Shown here piece by piece: positions 12,113 to 25,028 of a stretch of 64,000 bases of DNA. Within the stretch, counting starts at the first letter, position 1; every line of letters begins with the position of its first letter. Source of the stretch: Diphasiastrum complanatum (taxonomy: Eukaryota > Streptophyta > Lycopodiopsida > Lycopodiales > Lycopodiaceae); contig CM055098.1 of the NCBI GenBank assembly GCA_029204225.1, positions 5,387,246-5,451,245 on the forward strand. Reading direction: 5' to 3'. The notes beneath the pieces are model-generated. The model saw only the letters and a program-made list of their open reading frames with translations, ran no database searches and was not told the origin of the DNA. A program made the position numbers and the translations under genes.

Positions 12113-13730
12113 ATGAAAAACCACCGTACAAGGCCTGAATCCTCAACACCGGCCTATCAGTTTGATCAGATCCATAAGATCCAGATTGCATCCCACTGTA
12201 CAAGTAAGATCCAATTATCTTGGACCCCACCATCGGATGAATCTGAGATCTGGATGATCAATAGCAAGAAGGACAGCGAATCAAGCACCACACCTTCCGG
12301 ATTAGTAGCTGCGCAACAAGAAGCAGAACCGAAACCAGTGCCAATGGATCCAATGGGTCAACCCGTACCTGTCGCTCCCTTGCAAGCAGTCCGGAGGGCA
12401 CCTCGGATAGAGATACCAAAATATGACGGATCATCAGATCCCATCCACTTCCTCCAGATCTACGAGCAAGCTTGTGAAATCTATGGCGATCGGACACCTG
12501 CAAAGAAGTTGATGTTGTTCCCCATTTCACTAGTAACGGTGGCCCAAGATTGGTTTTTCAATTTGTCAGAGGAAGAAAAATCCACCTGAAAAGCGGCTAA
12601 AGCGGCTCTCATCACGAGCTTTAAACCAAGGAAGTCCCTAGAAGACCCATTTCTCTGCTCAGCAAGGTCAAGATGGGAAAAAGAAAAAGAGTCAGGGACT
12701 ATATTGAGAGGGTCAAACATCTATAATCCGAGTGCAGTGCAACCCTAACTCCTGATCATGCGGTGATCATGTGGTTTCTAGCGGGAATACCACGTAGCAT
12801 CAGGAGAGAACTGAAATGACAGGAGCAGTACGCTACTCTGCAAGAAGCTATGGAGGATGCCATCAGGGAAGAGGATGAGGGATCTGACGACGAATATCCA
12901 TCCACCCTTACTCCTACTCCCTCAATAGCATCGACATCATCAAATGCTTCCACTCTATTCATAGAACTGTTGTTGAAACAAATGACAAAATTACACAAAC
13001 AGCAACTGGAGCAACTTACGGCGCAGTTTGATAAAAAACTGAAAGCCTTACAAAGAGCTGTAACAGCAACGCCCAATCTACCGAACAAAACCAGCTACAA
13101 TATCCTCGTCGCAAAAATATATGGTGTTTAGTATGCACACAAAACCATACAACAAACGAGTGCCCAGTCCTAAAGCAATATCTGAGACTGACCCATAGAA
13201 TTTGACATTTGTGCAATGCAACATCGCACGATATGGCCTTTTGCCCATTTAACCCCCGGATTGTCCAACAAAAGAGGAGTCCTTATCAGACTTCTTATCC
13301 ATATCGTCAAGGGGCACCAAATGCGACACCAAGGTACGGCGCACCGAATAATCAACAACACATGGCCTTACCTGCTCCACCAGAGCCAGCCAATCAACAA
13401 GTTGCCCATGTAAACTTGACAACTACAGAACCAGAGATGCCAGTACCACCTCAACCTGAGTAGCAGCAATGGTATGGGCCGGATGAACCATATATGGATC
13501 CTATCATTAATGAATATATTGCAACCTATGCAGCTCAAACTCAGCGTCAAGGGGGAAGAAATTACGGTTGCTACGGATGTGGCGAAGGACACATAATTGC
13601 TGAATGTCCTTACAAGGGACAATATACATCCTTTTGTCGAGAATGCGATTATGGACACTGCTTCAAGAATTGTCCATTGAGACCTAGGACCAGCACACCA
13701 TTGAATTTCATTGCAATCCAATGAGCAACA
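12113..13730 (+). mobile_element. Gag region of E3
   Basis: The region opens with a poorly conserved N-terminus, then the capsid stretch RIEIPKYDGSSDPIHFLQI with AQDWFFNL about 55 residues later, as in other Tat/Athila gags. A coiled-coil-like Gln/Leu-rich segment lies near 12960-13060. Four Cys/His clusters follow, including CLVCTQNHTTNEC near 13130, CYGCGEGHIIAEC near 13570 and CRECDYGHCFKNC near 13640. The protein would coat the element's RNA. The region carries a few interruptions. Confidence 0.8.
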
Positions 13731-14199
13731 GTTCCAGTGGGGATGCCAACGGAAAGACAACATTTACATGTCCCTGTGTTAGCCGTTATGTGAGCATAGA
13801 AGAGGAAGGAAGTGGCTCCCTCACCACCTCCATCGGTGACCGATGACCAACCCTCAACTTCAACACCATATCCGAATGTGAGGGAAGAAAGGGGACAATA
13901 CCAGAAGATACGACACTGGGTACAAAGAGCACAAGCAAAGGAAAAAGAGCAATAAAGGGACAACCCTACGGAACCTCCTACTGATGACAAATGGGGAACC
14001 ACGAATGGGCTCACCATTGTGCACTGATCAAAATGATCAATTGCATCATCATGAACCACCTTTCCACATGGTGGAGCCCGAGGAACCATACACTGAAAGG
14101 CTCACAAGCCTACTGGCGAGCCGTGTTAGTTTACCCCTCGGGGAATTACTACGGATTGCACCACAAGCTAAAAGCCTTTTGGTTGAATGGGCCAAAGTG

Positions 14200-14620
14200 G
14201 ATGCGGAACCAGTAGCGCCAGTGCCCATATACTATACGAGCTACGAAGAGACTAGTAACGTCCTCCACATCGAGGCAGCGTGGGAAAGAGAGAAACACAA
14301 CATCACCCTGTCGATCAAACACAAGAGATTCGAGGACGAGGCAACAGTGGTAGATGGAGGATCCGTTGTCAATTTGATCTCCACTACTTTGTATCAAAAG
14401 TGGGGTTTATAGGGATTGAAACCAGCAAGATTCACCATCAAGTTAGCAGATCAATCCTGTGTAAAATCGAAGTGTGTGGTTGCCGATATCCCTGTAAAAA
14501 TAGCAGGCATGCAGTTTGTGATCACCTTTGTAGTAATGGATATACCTGAATCTCCATCTGCATACTGTGTTTTACTGAGAAGACCATGGTTGAGGACTAC
14601 GCAAGTAGTACACAACTAGG
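14200..14620 (+). mobile_element. Retropepsin-like protease region of E3
   Basis: The stretch ATVVDGGSVVNLIS near 14340 has the D-G/S-G-S layout of the retropepsin active site, followed by the hydrophobic strand and a YCVLLRRPWL segment near 14565. This aspartic protease would cleave the Gag-Pol precursor. It sits between gag and RT as expected for gypsy. The region is interrupted. Confidence 0.7.
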
Positions 14621-15639
14621 GTACGGGAAAACTCACCTTTGAGAACAGAGAGCAGACTATAAAGGTTGATCCAACCACATGGGCGGTGAAACTACGCACC
14701 CAAGGCTGATGATGGATCATCCATGACAGATCACACGATAGATCACCCGAGGCAAGCCAAGGGTGGTCACTATGATTCAGAGACAAATGTCATCAGATGG
14801 ACGGATGCATTAGCAATGATTGACTACCAAGCGTGTCAATATGAATCAGATCTTGAACCCAGCACATCTTCACCTAAGTGTTACACCATGGACACACCAA
14901 TTACATTTGGAGTGAATATAATAAACGTAGCATGGCTGTCAGCGGAATCTATTGAGAACCCAGTGGACGATGATTTAGTCCCTTGGCAACATGCTCTGAC
15001 TTACAACAAAGAGACTAAGCTGACTGATGAGCAGGTCCTATAGCACATGGACCCCGATTTGTTATGGAATTAAGAAAGTACCAGCTCAACTGCTGCAAAA
15101 GTCTACAATGGCGAAAGTTTCAAGGATAGATCCACCAAGGGCACCTGCGTACAAGAAGAATCACTTGCAGCAACACTACAACCAGGTGATTTGATGGAGT
15201 GATCTGCTCGAAGAAGCTATAGCTACAGTGGATATTGATATTCACAACCACGAGCGAATGTCACACCAGTTCCGAAGAAAGACAACATGGACAAATCCAC
15301 CGATATGATAAAAAGAGACAAAAATAAGGTGTTGGAGTCCTTGAAGTCAATCAGGATGAGCTCTGATACAACGTCATCCTCTACTCAGATGACAGAGAAT
15401 CAAAAGATGACCAGTCGGGCTAAGATCAATATGCTAAAGGAGGAATCTCGACGAGCACCAGTTCACGAGATATCTCGAACTTTCAAGAATTGTACCTTGG
15501 ACGACGTGGTAATTATGTTGCCGCAAGCCCAACAAGAACTTGATCAAAGTCAGGTGCCAGTGGAACAAGTCTTCGAGGGACCTGTGCAAACACAACCAAT
15601 TAACCTTGTTGAGCCAGATGAAGAAGAAAAGATAGTGCA

Positions 15640-17030
15640 TGTGGGAGAGCAGTTAACGCCCACAAAATTCAAAAGACTACAATCATTGTTGGTGGATTAC
15701 AAGGATTGTTTTGCCTAGAATTACAGTGATCTGAAGGGCATAACACCAACAGTAGTCTAGCACACCATACCCTTGGTGGATGGAGCAGTTCCCAAGGTGA
15801 GTCGTTACTACTGCTGCAACCCAAATTATACGAAACTGATCAAGCAGGAATTGCAAAAGTTGTTAGACGCAGATTTCATTTACAAAATCGAGCACACTGA
15901 ATGGGTATCGTCGATAGTTATAGTACCCAAGAAGAATGGCAAAATGCAAATTTGTGTGAATCTGAAGGCGCTAAATGCAGTCACCAAAAAGGATAAATTT
16001 CCTTTGCCCTTTACGGAAAGTGTCCTTGACAGAGTAGCTGAAGCCGAAGCCTACAGTTTTTCAGCAGTTACAACCAAGTGAAGATAGCACCCCAAGACTA
16101 GCATAAGACAACATTTGCCATGGAATGGAAAACCTATGCCTATAAGGTGATGCCATTCGGACTTTGTAATACCCCAAGCACCTTCCAGTGAGTCATGCAG
16201 GTGGCATTCAAAGAGTATTTGCAGAAATTTCTGGACATTTTCTTGGACGATATATGCGGGCATGGACCAGACTCCGCACACTTATCCAATCTGGAGAAGT
16301 GCTACAAAAATGTCGCAAATTCTAGATCTCCTTGAATCCATAAAAATGTCAATTTTGGGTTACACATGGCTTGATTCTCGGCCATATAGTATCTAGACAC
16401 GGGATCACCACAGACCTATCAAAAATTAGGATCATTGTTGATCTACCACCACCATGAACGATCCGTGAGGTCTACATCTTTATGGGTAATGCTAACTATT
16501 ATAGGATTTTCATTTTAGATTTTGCGGAGTTAGCACGACCAATTTACAAGCTCACAACGGAACCACATTGGAATGAGAAAGCCCTAAACGCTTTCCAGAA
16601 ACTTAAAGATGCATTGGTTTCAGCACCAATCTTATGGCAACCCAATTGGTCCATTGAGTTTCATGTGCATGCGGACGCATCAATGGTATGCAGTTGGAGC
16701 AGTCTTAACCCAGCCAGGAGAACACAAAAAGGATTTTCCGATCCGATTTGCAAGCCGACAGCTCAGTGATATAGAAATGAATCATTCAACCACATAGTGG
16801 GAAGCACTGGCAATGATATATGTGGTTAAGAAGTTTCGGCATTACCTTATGGCCACTCACTTTGCCTTTTATATGGACCATCAACCCTTGCTCTATCTCG
16901 TTAACAAAACCTGCAACACATGGAGAATCAATCAATGGCTACTTCTGTTGTTAGAGTTTGATTTTTGGATAGTAGTTCGCAAGGGAAAACAACACTACAT
17001 GGCAAATCATGTGTTGCATATCAAGGGGAA
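15640..17030 (+). mobile_element. Reverse transcriptase and RNase H regions of E3
   Basis: RT is visible from the segment WVSSIVIVPKKNGKMQICVN near 15905, with fingers and palm sequence around it. RNase H follows: the HADAS motif is near 16670 and the FYMDHQPLLYLVNK stretch near 16870. Together they copy the element's RNA into DNA and degrade the template. The reading is broken several times. Confidence 0.8.
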
Positions 17031-17039
17031 GGAGGTTGC

Positions 17040-17645
17040 AACCCAACCCGATGATGAGCTGCTTGATGCTATCTTACTATACATAGATACAGTACCAGAA
17101 TGGGCTGACGACATAGTTGAATACCTAATGAGGGGCCAACCAGACAAGTTACTACCAAAGGTGAATCAGCGAAAATTGATCTTAAAAGCTAGACCTTATC
17201 AACTGGTTGCCGGCCAACTGTACCGAAGAGGACCAAATGGGATTCTTCGGCGGTGTATTCTTCCTCATGAGGCCACCCAAATCATTTTGCTTTCACATGA
17301 AGGCATGGGTGGAGGCCATTTTGCATCCAACATTACAGCTCGCAAGACCTTGCAATCAGGATGTTGGTGGCCAATGATTCATAAGGATACGGAGGAATAC
17401 CTGAGGAAATGCAATGTGTGCCAAAGGGCAAAGAGACCAACGAGATTGAATTATGACCTTCTACACCCCGGTCTTAGCCCCAACACCATTTGAAAAGTGG
17501 GATTGGATTACATTGGTCCAATTCACCCTGCAGCAAGAAGTACCTAGGCTTGCTACATAATTGTGGCCACCAACTACCTCACCATGTGGGTCGAAGCCAA
17601 GGCAGTAAGAGTAGTTGATGCTACCACTGCCAAGTTTCTCTATGA
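17040..17645 (+). mobile_element. Integrase N-terminal part of E3
   Basis: The HHCC zinc-binding module is clear, with SHEGMGGGHF followed by CNVCQRAKRP about 40 residues later, ending near 17440. The beginning of the catalytic core (VGLDYIGPIHP-like, MWVEAKAV) follows to about 17645, where the similarity stops. The remaining core, the C-terminal domain and the 3' LTR are missing. Confidence 0.8.
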
Positions 17646-18036
17646 AAAAAATAGCTCTAGTAGTTAAGATATTCCAGCCCACATTAAGGGCAATGTTTTA
17701 GATGAAGGGAGTGTTATGGACATACATTATAGTCCATCCTTCTCTATTTTTTGACAATATTTTGGGACACATGGTTATATTACATGTGACAGGCCTAGAA
17801 ACACCATTTACATGGTTTTCTAATTTTGGCTCTAATTTTTGAATTTCACCTTTCCTCCAATTCTATTTGAAGGGAGGTAGGTTTTGTCCATTATAAATAG
17901 CCACTAAGGCTAGTCATTTAGTAGCTTTGATCATTTTGAGTCTTGGGCTTCTTGTAGGAGACCGCTGTATTGTTGTTTTCTTTCTTGGGTTATACATTTT
18001 GTGCTAGTGATGTCAGTCCAATAGTTGAATCCCCTA
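17646..18036 (+). mobile_element. LTR-like segment of another element
   Basis: A purine-rich stretch (GATGAAGGGAG, about 17701-17711) is followed by TGTTATGGACATAC, which looks like a polypurine tract and LTR start. A TATAAATAGCC box lies near 17901 and the segment ends CCCCTACA at about 18036. No primer site follows, so it reads as a 3' or solo LTR. It could instead belong to the minus-strand element on its right. I prefer the plus strand because of the polypurine tract and TATA box. Confidence 0.5.
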
Positions 18037-18369
18037 CAGCCGCGGAAAACCGCTTTTAGTACAATGAAGCTAAGAGATTTCTATCTCAATTCTAGTAGTT
18101 GCTAAGGTTGGATCAATATGTGAGTAGCGGCGGTCGTCGAGCAACTGAGGTATCATCATCAAGTGATGGAGAATCAACAGCTGGAGTAGCAAGAGCATCG
18201 GAGCCATCAATATTAGGCAAGTCAACAAGAGGTGCAATAGCAATAGCATGTGAATCAAGAACTGCATCAGAAACATCAGCAAGATGTGGATCAGCAACTG
18301 CAACAATAGGGCATAAAGTGGTGCATCAGCTGGTGACGAAGCCGTAGTGTCGTGTACTAATTCATGAAG

Positions 18370-19660
18370 AGAGCGAGCCTGTTCCTGCAATAAAGGTGAG
18401 TTTGCAAAAGCATCAAAAGACTCCCAAGCAGCCTCATCAACTGGACGATCGTCCCATTGGACTAAGAATTGGACAATACGACAACGACGATGCAAAAGGA
18501 CTTGAACTTGCAAAATAGTAGTAGGTAAAAATGGAAAAAGTTCTAGGTCACTAAGAAATGACGAATCACGTGGCTCACCGGGAAAAAGAGACGAATATAG
18601 TAGACTAACATGAAAAATATCACAAGCACATGTAGTAACAGGTAACTGTAAATGGTAAATAATAGGGCTAAGCTTCTCGACAATCACAAAAGGACCATAA
18701 TGACGAGCAAACAATTTTTCAGTAATAAAACAACCTTGAACAAACTTATGACGTGCAAATGAAAGAGAAGATAAACAGACTGGCCCTCAATAAACTCTAT
18801 AAAAGACCTGTGACGATCAATCAAGGACTTATAACGATGTTGAGCTCGCGCCAAATGCTGTTGTGCTTGTACAATAGAATTACAAGAACTTGTAAGAGAA
18901 GAAGACAAAGTAACAGGAATGTCATCAGGAGAGGGTGGAACACCTGAAAGTAACAGAGAATATTCATTAGCTAGCAGAAATGGAGACACACCTATATTGG
19001 TACTGACAGAACTGTTATAGCAGTAATCTACAAAACACAAATGCTGATCCCAATCTCGACCAGAAGGTGAGACAAAGCTACGTAGATAATCTTCAACAAT
19101 ACGATTAAGGACTTTATACTGGTCGTCAGCAGAAGAATGATAGGCTGTACCCATAAAATTTTTAATATTTAAGATATACATAAGTTCAGTCCAAAACCTA
19201 GAAGTAAAACGAGTATAACGGTATGTAAGAATAGAACTAGGGAGACGATGTAATCGAAAAATGTCAGATAAAAAGATACAGTAATGGTAGCACGAACAGG
19301 AATGAAATGTGCATGTTTAGAAAAACGATCTACGACCACAAGACAAGTATCATGGCCACATTGTGTGTGTGGTAAGCCCAAAATAAAATTCATAGAAATA
19401 TCAGTCCACTGGCGATGGAAAATTGGCCAATGCTGAAGAAGACCAAAAGGCTTAGTCCGTGAATACTTATTACGAGCACAGAACATACACTGCTGGATAA
19501 GAGCTAGTAATTCAAGTTTCATCTGTGGCCAATAAAAGTAAGGTTTCAGATGAGCAAAGGACTTTTGATAACCGTAATGACCGCCAGCACGAGAATAATG
19601 AGCATCATGTAATAAACGGGATCGAACATCAGGTAGACTAGGAACACACAAAGCGCCATA
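18370..19660 (-). mobile_element. Integrase and chromodomain regions of the chromovirus
   Basis: The zinc module reads AGGHYGYQKS then CMFCARNKY, near 19590-19470. The core includes MNFILGLPHTQ near 19390 and VVVDRFSKHAHFIPV near 19320. At the C-terminus, VQFLVQWDDRPVDEAAWE near 18440 is a chromodomain strand-helix pair. The low-complexity Leu/Ile/His tail predicted beyond about 18360 is probably not real protein. Confidence 0.8.
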
Positions 19661-19879
19661 GTGGTATAAACGATCGACAAGAGAATAAACCTGGTGGCAA
19701 ATGGACGATGGAGACTGAAAATCGAGACAAGTCTCATATGCCGTGGGAAGTAAGTCAAGCTAATTGGGAAAAATGGTAGTAAGAGTAGTAAGAGGGGCAG
19801 GTAACCGAGACAAAGCGTCGGCACCAGCGTTACTCCTACCAGGGAGATATTGTAACTGATAATGGAAATGCTATAAAAA

Positions 19880-20930
19880 TTGCAACCAACGAAACTGTCG
19901 ATCGCTAAGCTGCTTTTGAGTCTCAAGATATCGGAAAGATTGATGATCCGTGTATAAATCAAAAGTTGAAGGCTGAAGATAATGGCGCCACTTAGTAAGG
20001 GCATGAATGATAGCTAAGAGTTCTTTTTCGTGAGTAGAATAACGTGTCTCATAGGAATTTAAACAACAACATTCGTAAGCAAATAACATAAGAATCTTGA
20101 CGTAAAAGGGCCCCAACACCAACAACACTGGCATCAATTTCAACAATAAAACGCTTGCTAAAATTGGGTAAAGCAAGAACATGAGCAAAAGCAAGGGTAC
20201 TTTGAAGCTTAATAAAAGCTTCTTCATAAAGGGGTCCAATCAAACTTAGCACCCTTACGAAGTAAGGAATAAAGCAGAGGAGCCATAGTAGCAAAATGGG
20301 GGACATGCTTATGCAGATGTGTAGCAAGGCCTAAAAACATACGAACGGCGTGAACATCGGTAGGGATGGGCCATTGAACGATAGCATGAACTTCAGAAGG
20401 ATCAAGGGAAATGGTGCCGTTACTAACAATGAACCCCAGAAAATCGATAGAGGAAATGACAAAAGTACATTTAGACCGTTTAGCATAAAGCTGATGTTCC
20501 ACAAGAATTTGAAATACAACACGTAAATGGGCAGCATGAGATGACATATCAGAACTGTATACGAGAATATCATCAAAATAAACAAGGACACAACTACCAA
20601 GCAAGGGCCAAATATTATTATTCATAACATTCTGAAAGGTAGGAGGGCCATTGGTGACACCAAAAGGTAAGACTCAAAACTTATAGAGACTTGTAGAAGT
20701 ACGAAAAGCAGTCTCAAACTCATCACTAGGGTGAATACGAATCTGATGGTAACCGGATCACAAATTGATCTTAGAAAAGGTTTGAGCTTTACCCAAGTGG
20801 TCAAATAAATCATCCATGTGAGGAATGGGGTATTGATTACGAATAGTAAGATAATTAAGATCACGATAATCAATACATAGGCACTTAGTGTCGTCTTTCT
20901 TATTGACTAGTAAAACAGGAGGTCCAAAAG
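19880..20930 (-). mobile_element. RT and RNase H regions of the chromovirus
   Basis: The RT palm box appears as VYFDDILVYS near 20580, followed by the thumb region with IDFLGFIVSNGTI near 20430. RNase H begins near 20200 (FIVEIDASVVGVGALL) and ends around 19890 with FDLYTDHQSFRYL. All regions are in the expected order on the minus strand. Confidence 0.85.
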
Positions 20931-21299
20931 GAATCTGACTAGGAACAATGAGGCCTTGTTGTAATAGATCGGAAACTTGTCGCTAGACCTCGGCTTGTTC
21001 AAAGTGGGACATACGATAAGCTGCTCAAGAAGGCGGATGGGTGTCTGGAATAAGATCAATGCGATGATTGATAAATCATAATGGAGGTAACGTAGAAGGC
21101 TCGGCAAACACAGAAGTGTATGTCATTAGTATATCAGAAATAACAGGTGGCAATAACGTAACAAGGGCCGGAGAAGTAGCCAACTGAACGCATAAAAGCG
21201 CTGCACAATGTGCCTTAGGAAGGCTATGAACAAATTACTTAACATAAATAAGTGAATAGTCTACAAAAGAATCAATACCAATGAACGTATAGGGATTTT

Positions 21300-22461
21300 T
21301 GTCAATTAAAATAGAAATATGCTAGGCAGTAAGATTAATAGTAACATCCCCCAAGGAAGCAAACCAGCCTGCTCCGAGGATCGGGTCATAACACTCAAGA
21401 GGAAGGACATAGTAGTCAGCTTGACCAGAAAAAGTTCCAATCTGATAAGGAAGGAGATGGAACATAGAAATGCTCTGAAGAGAATGAGAACTAGCGACCT
21501 CAACACGCAAAGGAGGTGAAACAAGAAGTGTGGGACTATGGATGCGAGAAGCAATAGACTGGCTAAGAAAAGAATGAGTGCTACTAGAATCAACAAGAGC
21601 GATAAATTCGCGTCCAGCAATACGGACACGTAAACGAATATGATGGGGACTCACAGTGCTAGACCAAGTGGCATAGGCCAACTAAGCGAGACACTCTGCA
21701 GAAGCCTCAGGAGGGGCGGAAGGAGGATCACCTAGAGGACACTCCTCAATTAGGTAGAGGGATGAATCATTAGGGTCTAAAACATCATGGACTTGTAAAG
21801 TAGTTGGTGGGCATGGGTGTGGACAGTTACGGTTCAAATGGTTGGGGCTATGGTAGTTAAAACATAGATTTTTAGCACGAATCTCAACCATTTCCTGTGG
21901 TGTATACCATTTCAAGATAATGGGACAAGGAGCAGTAGGGGTACGAACAATAGAGAAAGGAGGAGAAATGGTCAAAGAAATAGCGGGCGATTGAGATGGT
22001 GGAATGGTGGAACGAGAAAACGGTGGACGAGATAGCGAACGAGATTGAAAAGATGATTGTTGGTCAAGGTACTTATGTTGTAAAGTAGAGGCAAGCGACA
22101 TAGCACGATCTAATGAAGTAGGCTGAAAAGACTAAACATCATCACGTAAAGAACCACGAATGCTAGAAATATAATGACCAATTAATTCAACAAGTGGAAG
22201 ATCAGAAAAGTGATAAGAAAATTCAACAAATTTTTCATTGTATTCAAGAAGCGTATCGATTTGTGTGACTTGTCTATAGAGGTCGAGTTGAGATTGAAAC
22301 CATGTTGGATCAATCATGGCAAAATGAATGGCAACTTTGAACTTGTTCCAAGTAGCAGAAGTATCAAATAGTTTTGGGGGGTTTGCGGATCCCGAGGCCA
22401 CCCTAACCCTAGTTAATAAGTGAGAGGGATTTGGCACCCTGCGTGTGTAAGTCCAACCCAA
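21300..22461 (-). mobile_element. Gag and protease regions of the chromovirus
   Basis: The capsid-type segment lies around 22130-22460. A zinc knuckle of form CFNYHSPNHLNRNC lies near 21840. The protease region shows FIALVDSSSTHSFLS near 21590, the D-S/T-G-like site with flanking strands of a retropepsin. Their order and spacing fit a chromovirus. Confidence 0.75.
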
Positions 22462-22659
22462 TGATCACATAATTTTTTGATAATAAAAAGTCAATAAAAG
22501 GACTTTAGGTCTTTTTGTGGGACTTTTACTGTCGCAGGCCTAAATGTCAAGTTAGTGAATAAAGTTGGGTCTCCCTCCAATTTTGGATGGTTTCCACTCT
22601 TTTTTAAATTTGAATAGTTAGGGAGGCAGAATTGGACCAATAGGATTAGCAGCAATGGA

Positions 22660-23603
22660 CATTCTCTGATGGAGAATCAAACATGGACAGTCATTGAGCT
22701 GCCAAAGGACCGAAACCCCATTCCATTAAAATGGATATTTAAGACGAAGTATGATGCTGAAGAAAGACTAAATCATTATAAGGCTAGGCTAGTCGCCAAA
22801 GGCTTTTCCCATATTCCAAATTTTGATTATTCAGAAACCTCAACCCAGTTGTCAAACATGCTTCGATCTGCCTACTCCTCTCCTTTGCAGCTGCAACAGA
22901 TCTTGAAGTCCACGAGATGGATGTCCAGACTGCTTTCCTCAATGGAACCATTGAAGAGGAAATCTATATGATGCAGCCAGAGGGATGGGAACTCAACGGC
23001 AAGCATCAGCACCTTGTATGCAAAATCCACAAGGCGCTCTACGGGCTGAAGCAGTCATCCAGAGCCTTTTCTAGAAGATTAATGTATTTTTGATAGAGAA
23101 TGGTTTTATTCCAAACTCGGCAGACTCAAATGTCTACTTCAAGTCTGTATCAGATTACTTCATTATCATCACTCTCTATATAGATGATACACTCTTATTC
23201 AATAATAATCTGAATATGATGAAGGATACAAAATGTATGCTGGCCCAAGAATACAAGATGAATAACATGGGTCCAACCCACAATTGTCTCGGAATCCAAA
23301 TCTAATGAGATTGACCCAGCAGACTGATTTTTATCAAGCAGCAACGATATCTCAACAACGTGCTGGAAAAGTATGGAATGGCCAATTGCAAACCAAGTCA
23401 CTTTTCACTCGACCCTGGACTAAAGTTATCAAAGGAACAGTCTCCTCAAACTGAGGCAGAAAAGGAGAAGATGAAGCGCTACCCATTTCAATCCATCATC
23501 GGCTCACTGATGTATGCAATGGTCTGCACGCGACTAGACCTTGCATATTTGATCGGTTCCTCACACGTGTGGAGTACTATCCACTATACAGCCTGCACCT
23601 GAA
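22660..23603 (+). mobile_element. Ty1/copia RT fragment, broken
   Basis: The segment IPLKWIFKTKYDAEERLNHY with KARLVAKGF is the classic start of copia RT. YGLKQSSRAF follows near 23045 and YIDDTLLF near 23180 is the palm box. The connection region (IIGSLMYAMVCTRLDLAY) ends near 23600. It is cut on both sides, carries a few interruptions, and no LTR is visible. Confidence 0.85.
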
Positions 23604-24160
23604 ACAACAAGTACATAGGTTCTTGATAGCAATCATTCAATAGAATCACAATTCTATTGACTAGAAATCTCGCAAAAGGGTAGAATGCAAAAGTCTTATT
23701 AATCTCATTAGCAAAATGATGATCCTTTTATGGATCAAGTACATCCACGAGTCTGGTACAATCCAGCAGGTCTTCACATGTGTGAAGAGTGCCACATCAC
23801 TCAGATCTATCCATTTGATCCATCCTTGATCCTTATCCAAAGTTGACCTTCTAGAATATGGCTAAAGTCCAAAGAGCTACTCTCCTAGAATATAGGAATA
23901 TTCTCTACAAAATAGGATCTAAGAAAAATGGTCAACTCTTATCCTCTAGAACTCTATACACACGTGTGAACATCCACTTGACATGTGGGAGCATTTACTC
24001 ATGCACATGCAAGAATAAACTAACTTCTAGTTATAAATTGGGAGACAACTCGAGTAATTATGATAAATGTTTTTTGTTATGTCAACTTTCAACAAGAGAG
24101 AATAATTCATGTATAATACAACAATGTTGAAATTGATAATCTTCTTACTCTCTTCCGTAG
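23604..24160. other. No feature recognised
   Basis: AT-rich sequence between a copia fragment and a spliced gene tail. It may be intronic or upstream sequence of the three-exon tail at 24161. I see no motif that proves it. Confidence 0.35.
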
Positions 24161-24629
24161 GAGGCACACGAGAGTCCTAGGGAAGAGCATCAGAGGCAAG
24201 AAGAGGGGTCGGAGGACGAGCCCACACAGGTCTGCACATTATCTCTCTTTTGATTTCCCTCTTGTTCATATATTGTGTTCATATATTTGTATTCTGTTTT
24301 TCACATGTAATGTCCTCACTGAGGTATCAATTAGTAAAAAAAAAACTCATAATATCTTCTGTTTTTGCAGCCGGAGCACGAAGAGAGCGAGGAGGTATTG
24401 TACCTTTTATCTCTCCACCATTTTTCTCCCCTAAGCCATTTCTCGTTGTATCTCTTTTCTCTATCTACCTTTTCTGGACACGTTGGTAAACTAACAGAAG
24501 CTCTATTGTTTTGTAACTATGCAGGAGTTTATAATTAGAGGCGGCAGGGCGGTGTCGCTCAACCGTTCTGCTTCAACTCGCTCGGCGCGGCAAAAGCAAC
24601 CACTTAGGAGAAATAGGAGTCATAGATAG
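24161..24629 (+). CDS. Three-exon C-terminal tail of an unrecognised protein
   Basis: Three short segments are each flanked by good splice signals and share one reading phase. Exon 24161-24229 (CGTAG before, GTCTGC after) encodes a Glu-rich stretch. Exon 24371-24394 (TTTTTGCAG before, GTATTG after) encodes PEHEESEE. Exon 24525-24629 (TATGCAG before) encodes EFIIRGGRAV and a Ser/Arg-rich end closed by TAG. All introns are phase 0. The acidic-then-basic character is not diagnostic. The upstream part of the gene is not identifiable. It may be a captured host gene end or the end of a CACTA-type gene. Confidence in the splice structure is moderate and no function is claimed. Confidence 0.5.
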
Positions 24630-25028
24630 ACTTATTTAGTCTGTGTGCATTATAATGACAACATGCAAGATATGTATTCAATGTGCTTCTACACAAAATA
24701 TAAATAAGAGACGTTATTTAAACTCATGATTGGAATGTAATTGTAAATGTTTAGATCCATTACCATTTTTGGAAAGCAAATGTTTTTTGATGGAATAGCG
24801 ATAATAATAATGATATGGATATGTATTGTTGATTATAGATAGTTTAAATTGTCAATCTAAGTTTTTTTTTTTTTTTTTTTTTCAGTTCAGCTTATTCACC
24901 AAGCAAGTATAAATAAGCAAGTAAAAATAAAATAGTCATACCTCTCACCTTCCCTACCCTCCCTCTCCTACCCTACTTCCCTACCTCCCTCCTACCCGAC
25001 CCGCCCTCCCCTCTCTCCTACTCCTGCC
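24630..25028. other. Intergenic, poly-T and C-rich tracts
   Basis: Contains a T run at about 24860-24882 and a pyrimidine-rich CCCTACC stretch at about 24950-25025 just before a candidate start codon. No gene is seen. Confidence 0.5.

Larger units (their letters stand above)
9241..17645 (+). mobile_element. Tat/Athila-like Ty3/gypsy element E3, broken and lacking its right end
   Basis: In order, this element has a 5' LTR, a tRNA-Asp primer site, a long leader, gag with Cys/His knuckles, protease, reverse transcriptase, RNase H and the start of integrase. The protein order PR-RT-RH-IN defines Ty3/gypsy, and the primer site and long leader suggest the Tat/Athila branch. Integrase is cut in its core at about 17645 and no matching 3' LTR follows. 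The coding part carries roughly ten or more interruptions, so the copy looks old. A solo LTR of the same family sits inverted in the leader. Confidence 0.85.
18070..22461 (-). mobile_element. Chromodomain Ty3/gypsy element (chromovirus), broken
   Basis: Reading the minus strand from right to left there is gag, a zinc knuckle, protease, RT, RNase H, integrase and a chromodomain, the canonical chromovirus order. The chromodomain would guide integration to marked chromatin. About ten interruptions are visible, and no 5' LTR or primer site could be found on the right, so the copy is old and incomplete. The neighbouring plus-strand copia RT at 22660 is unrelated. Confidence 0.85.

Noticed and set aside
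18070-18360. Leu/Ile/His-rich tail after the chromodomain
   Set aside because: Low complexity caused by CATCAG/ATCAGC-like words read in this frame. It goes beyond the usual end of a chromovirus protein.
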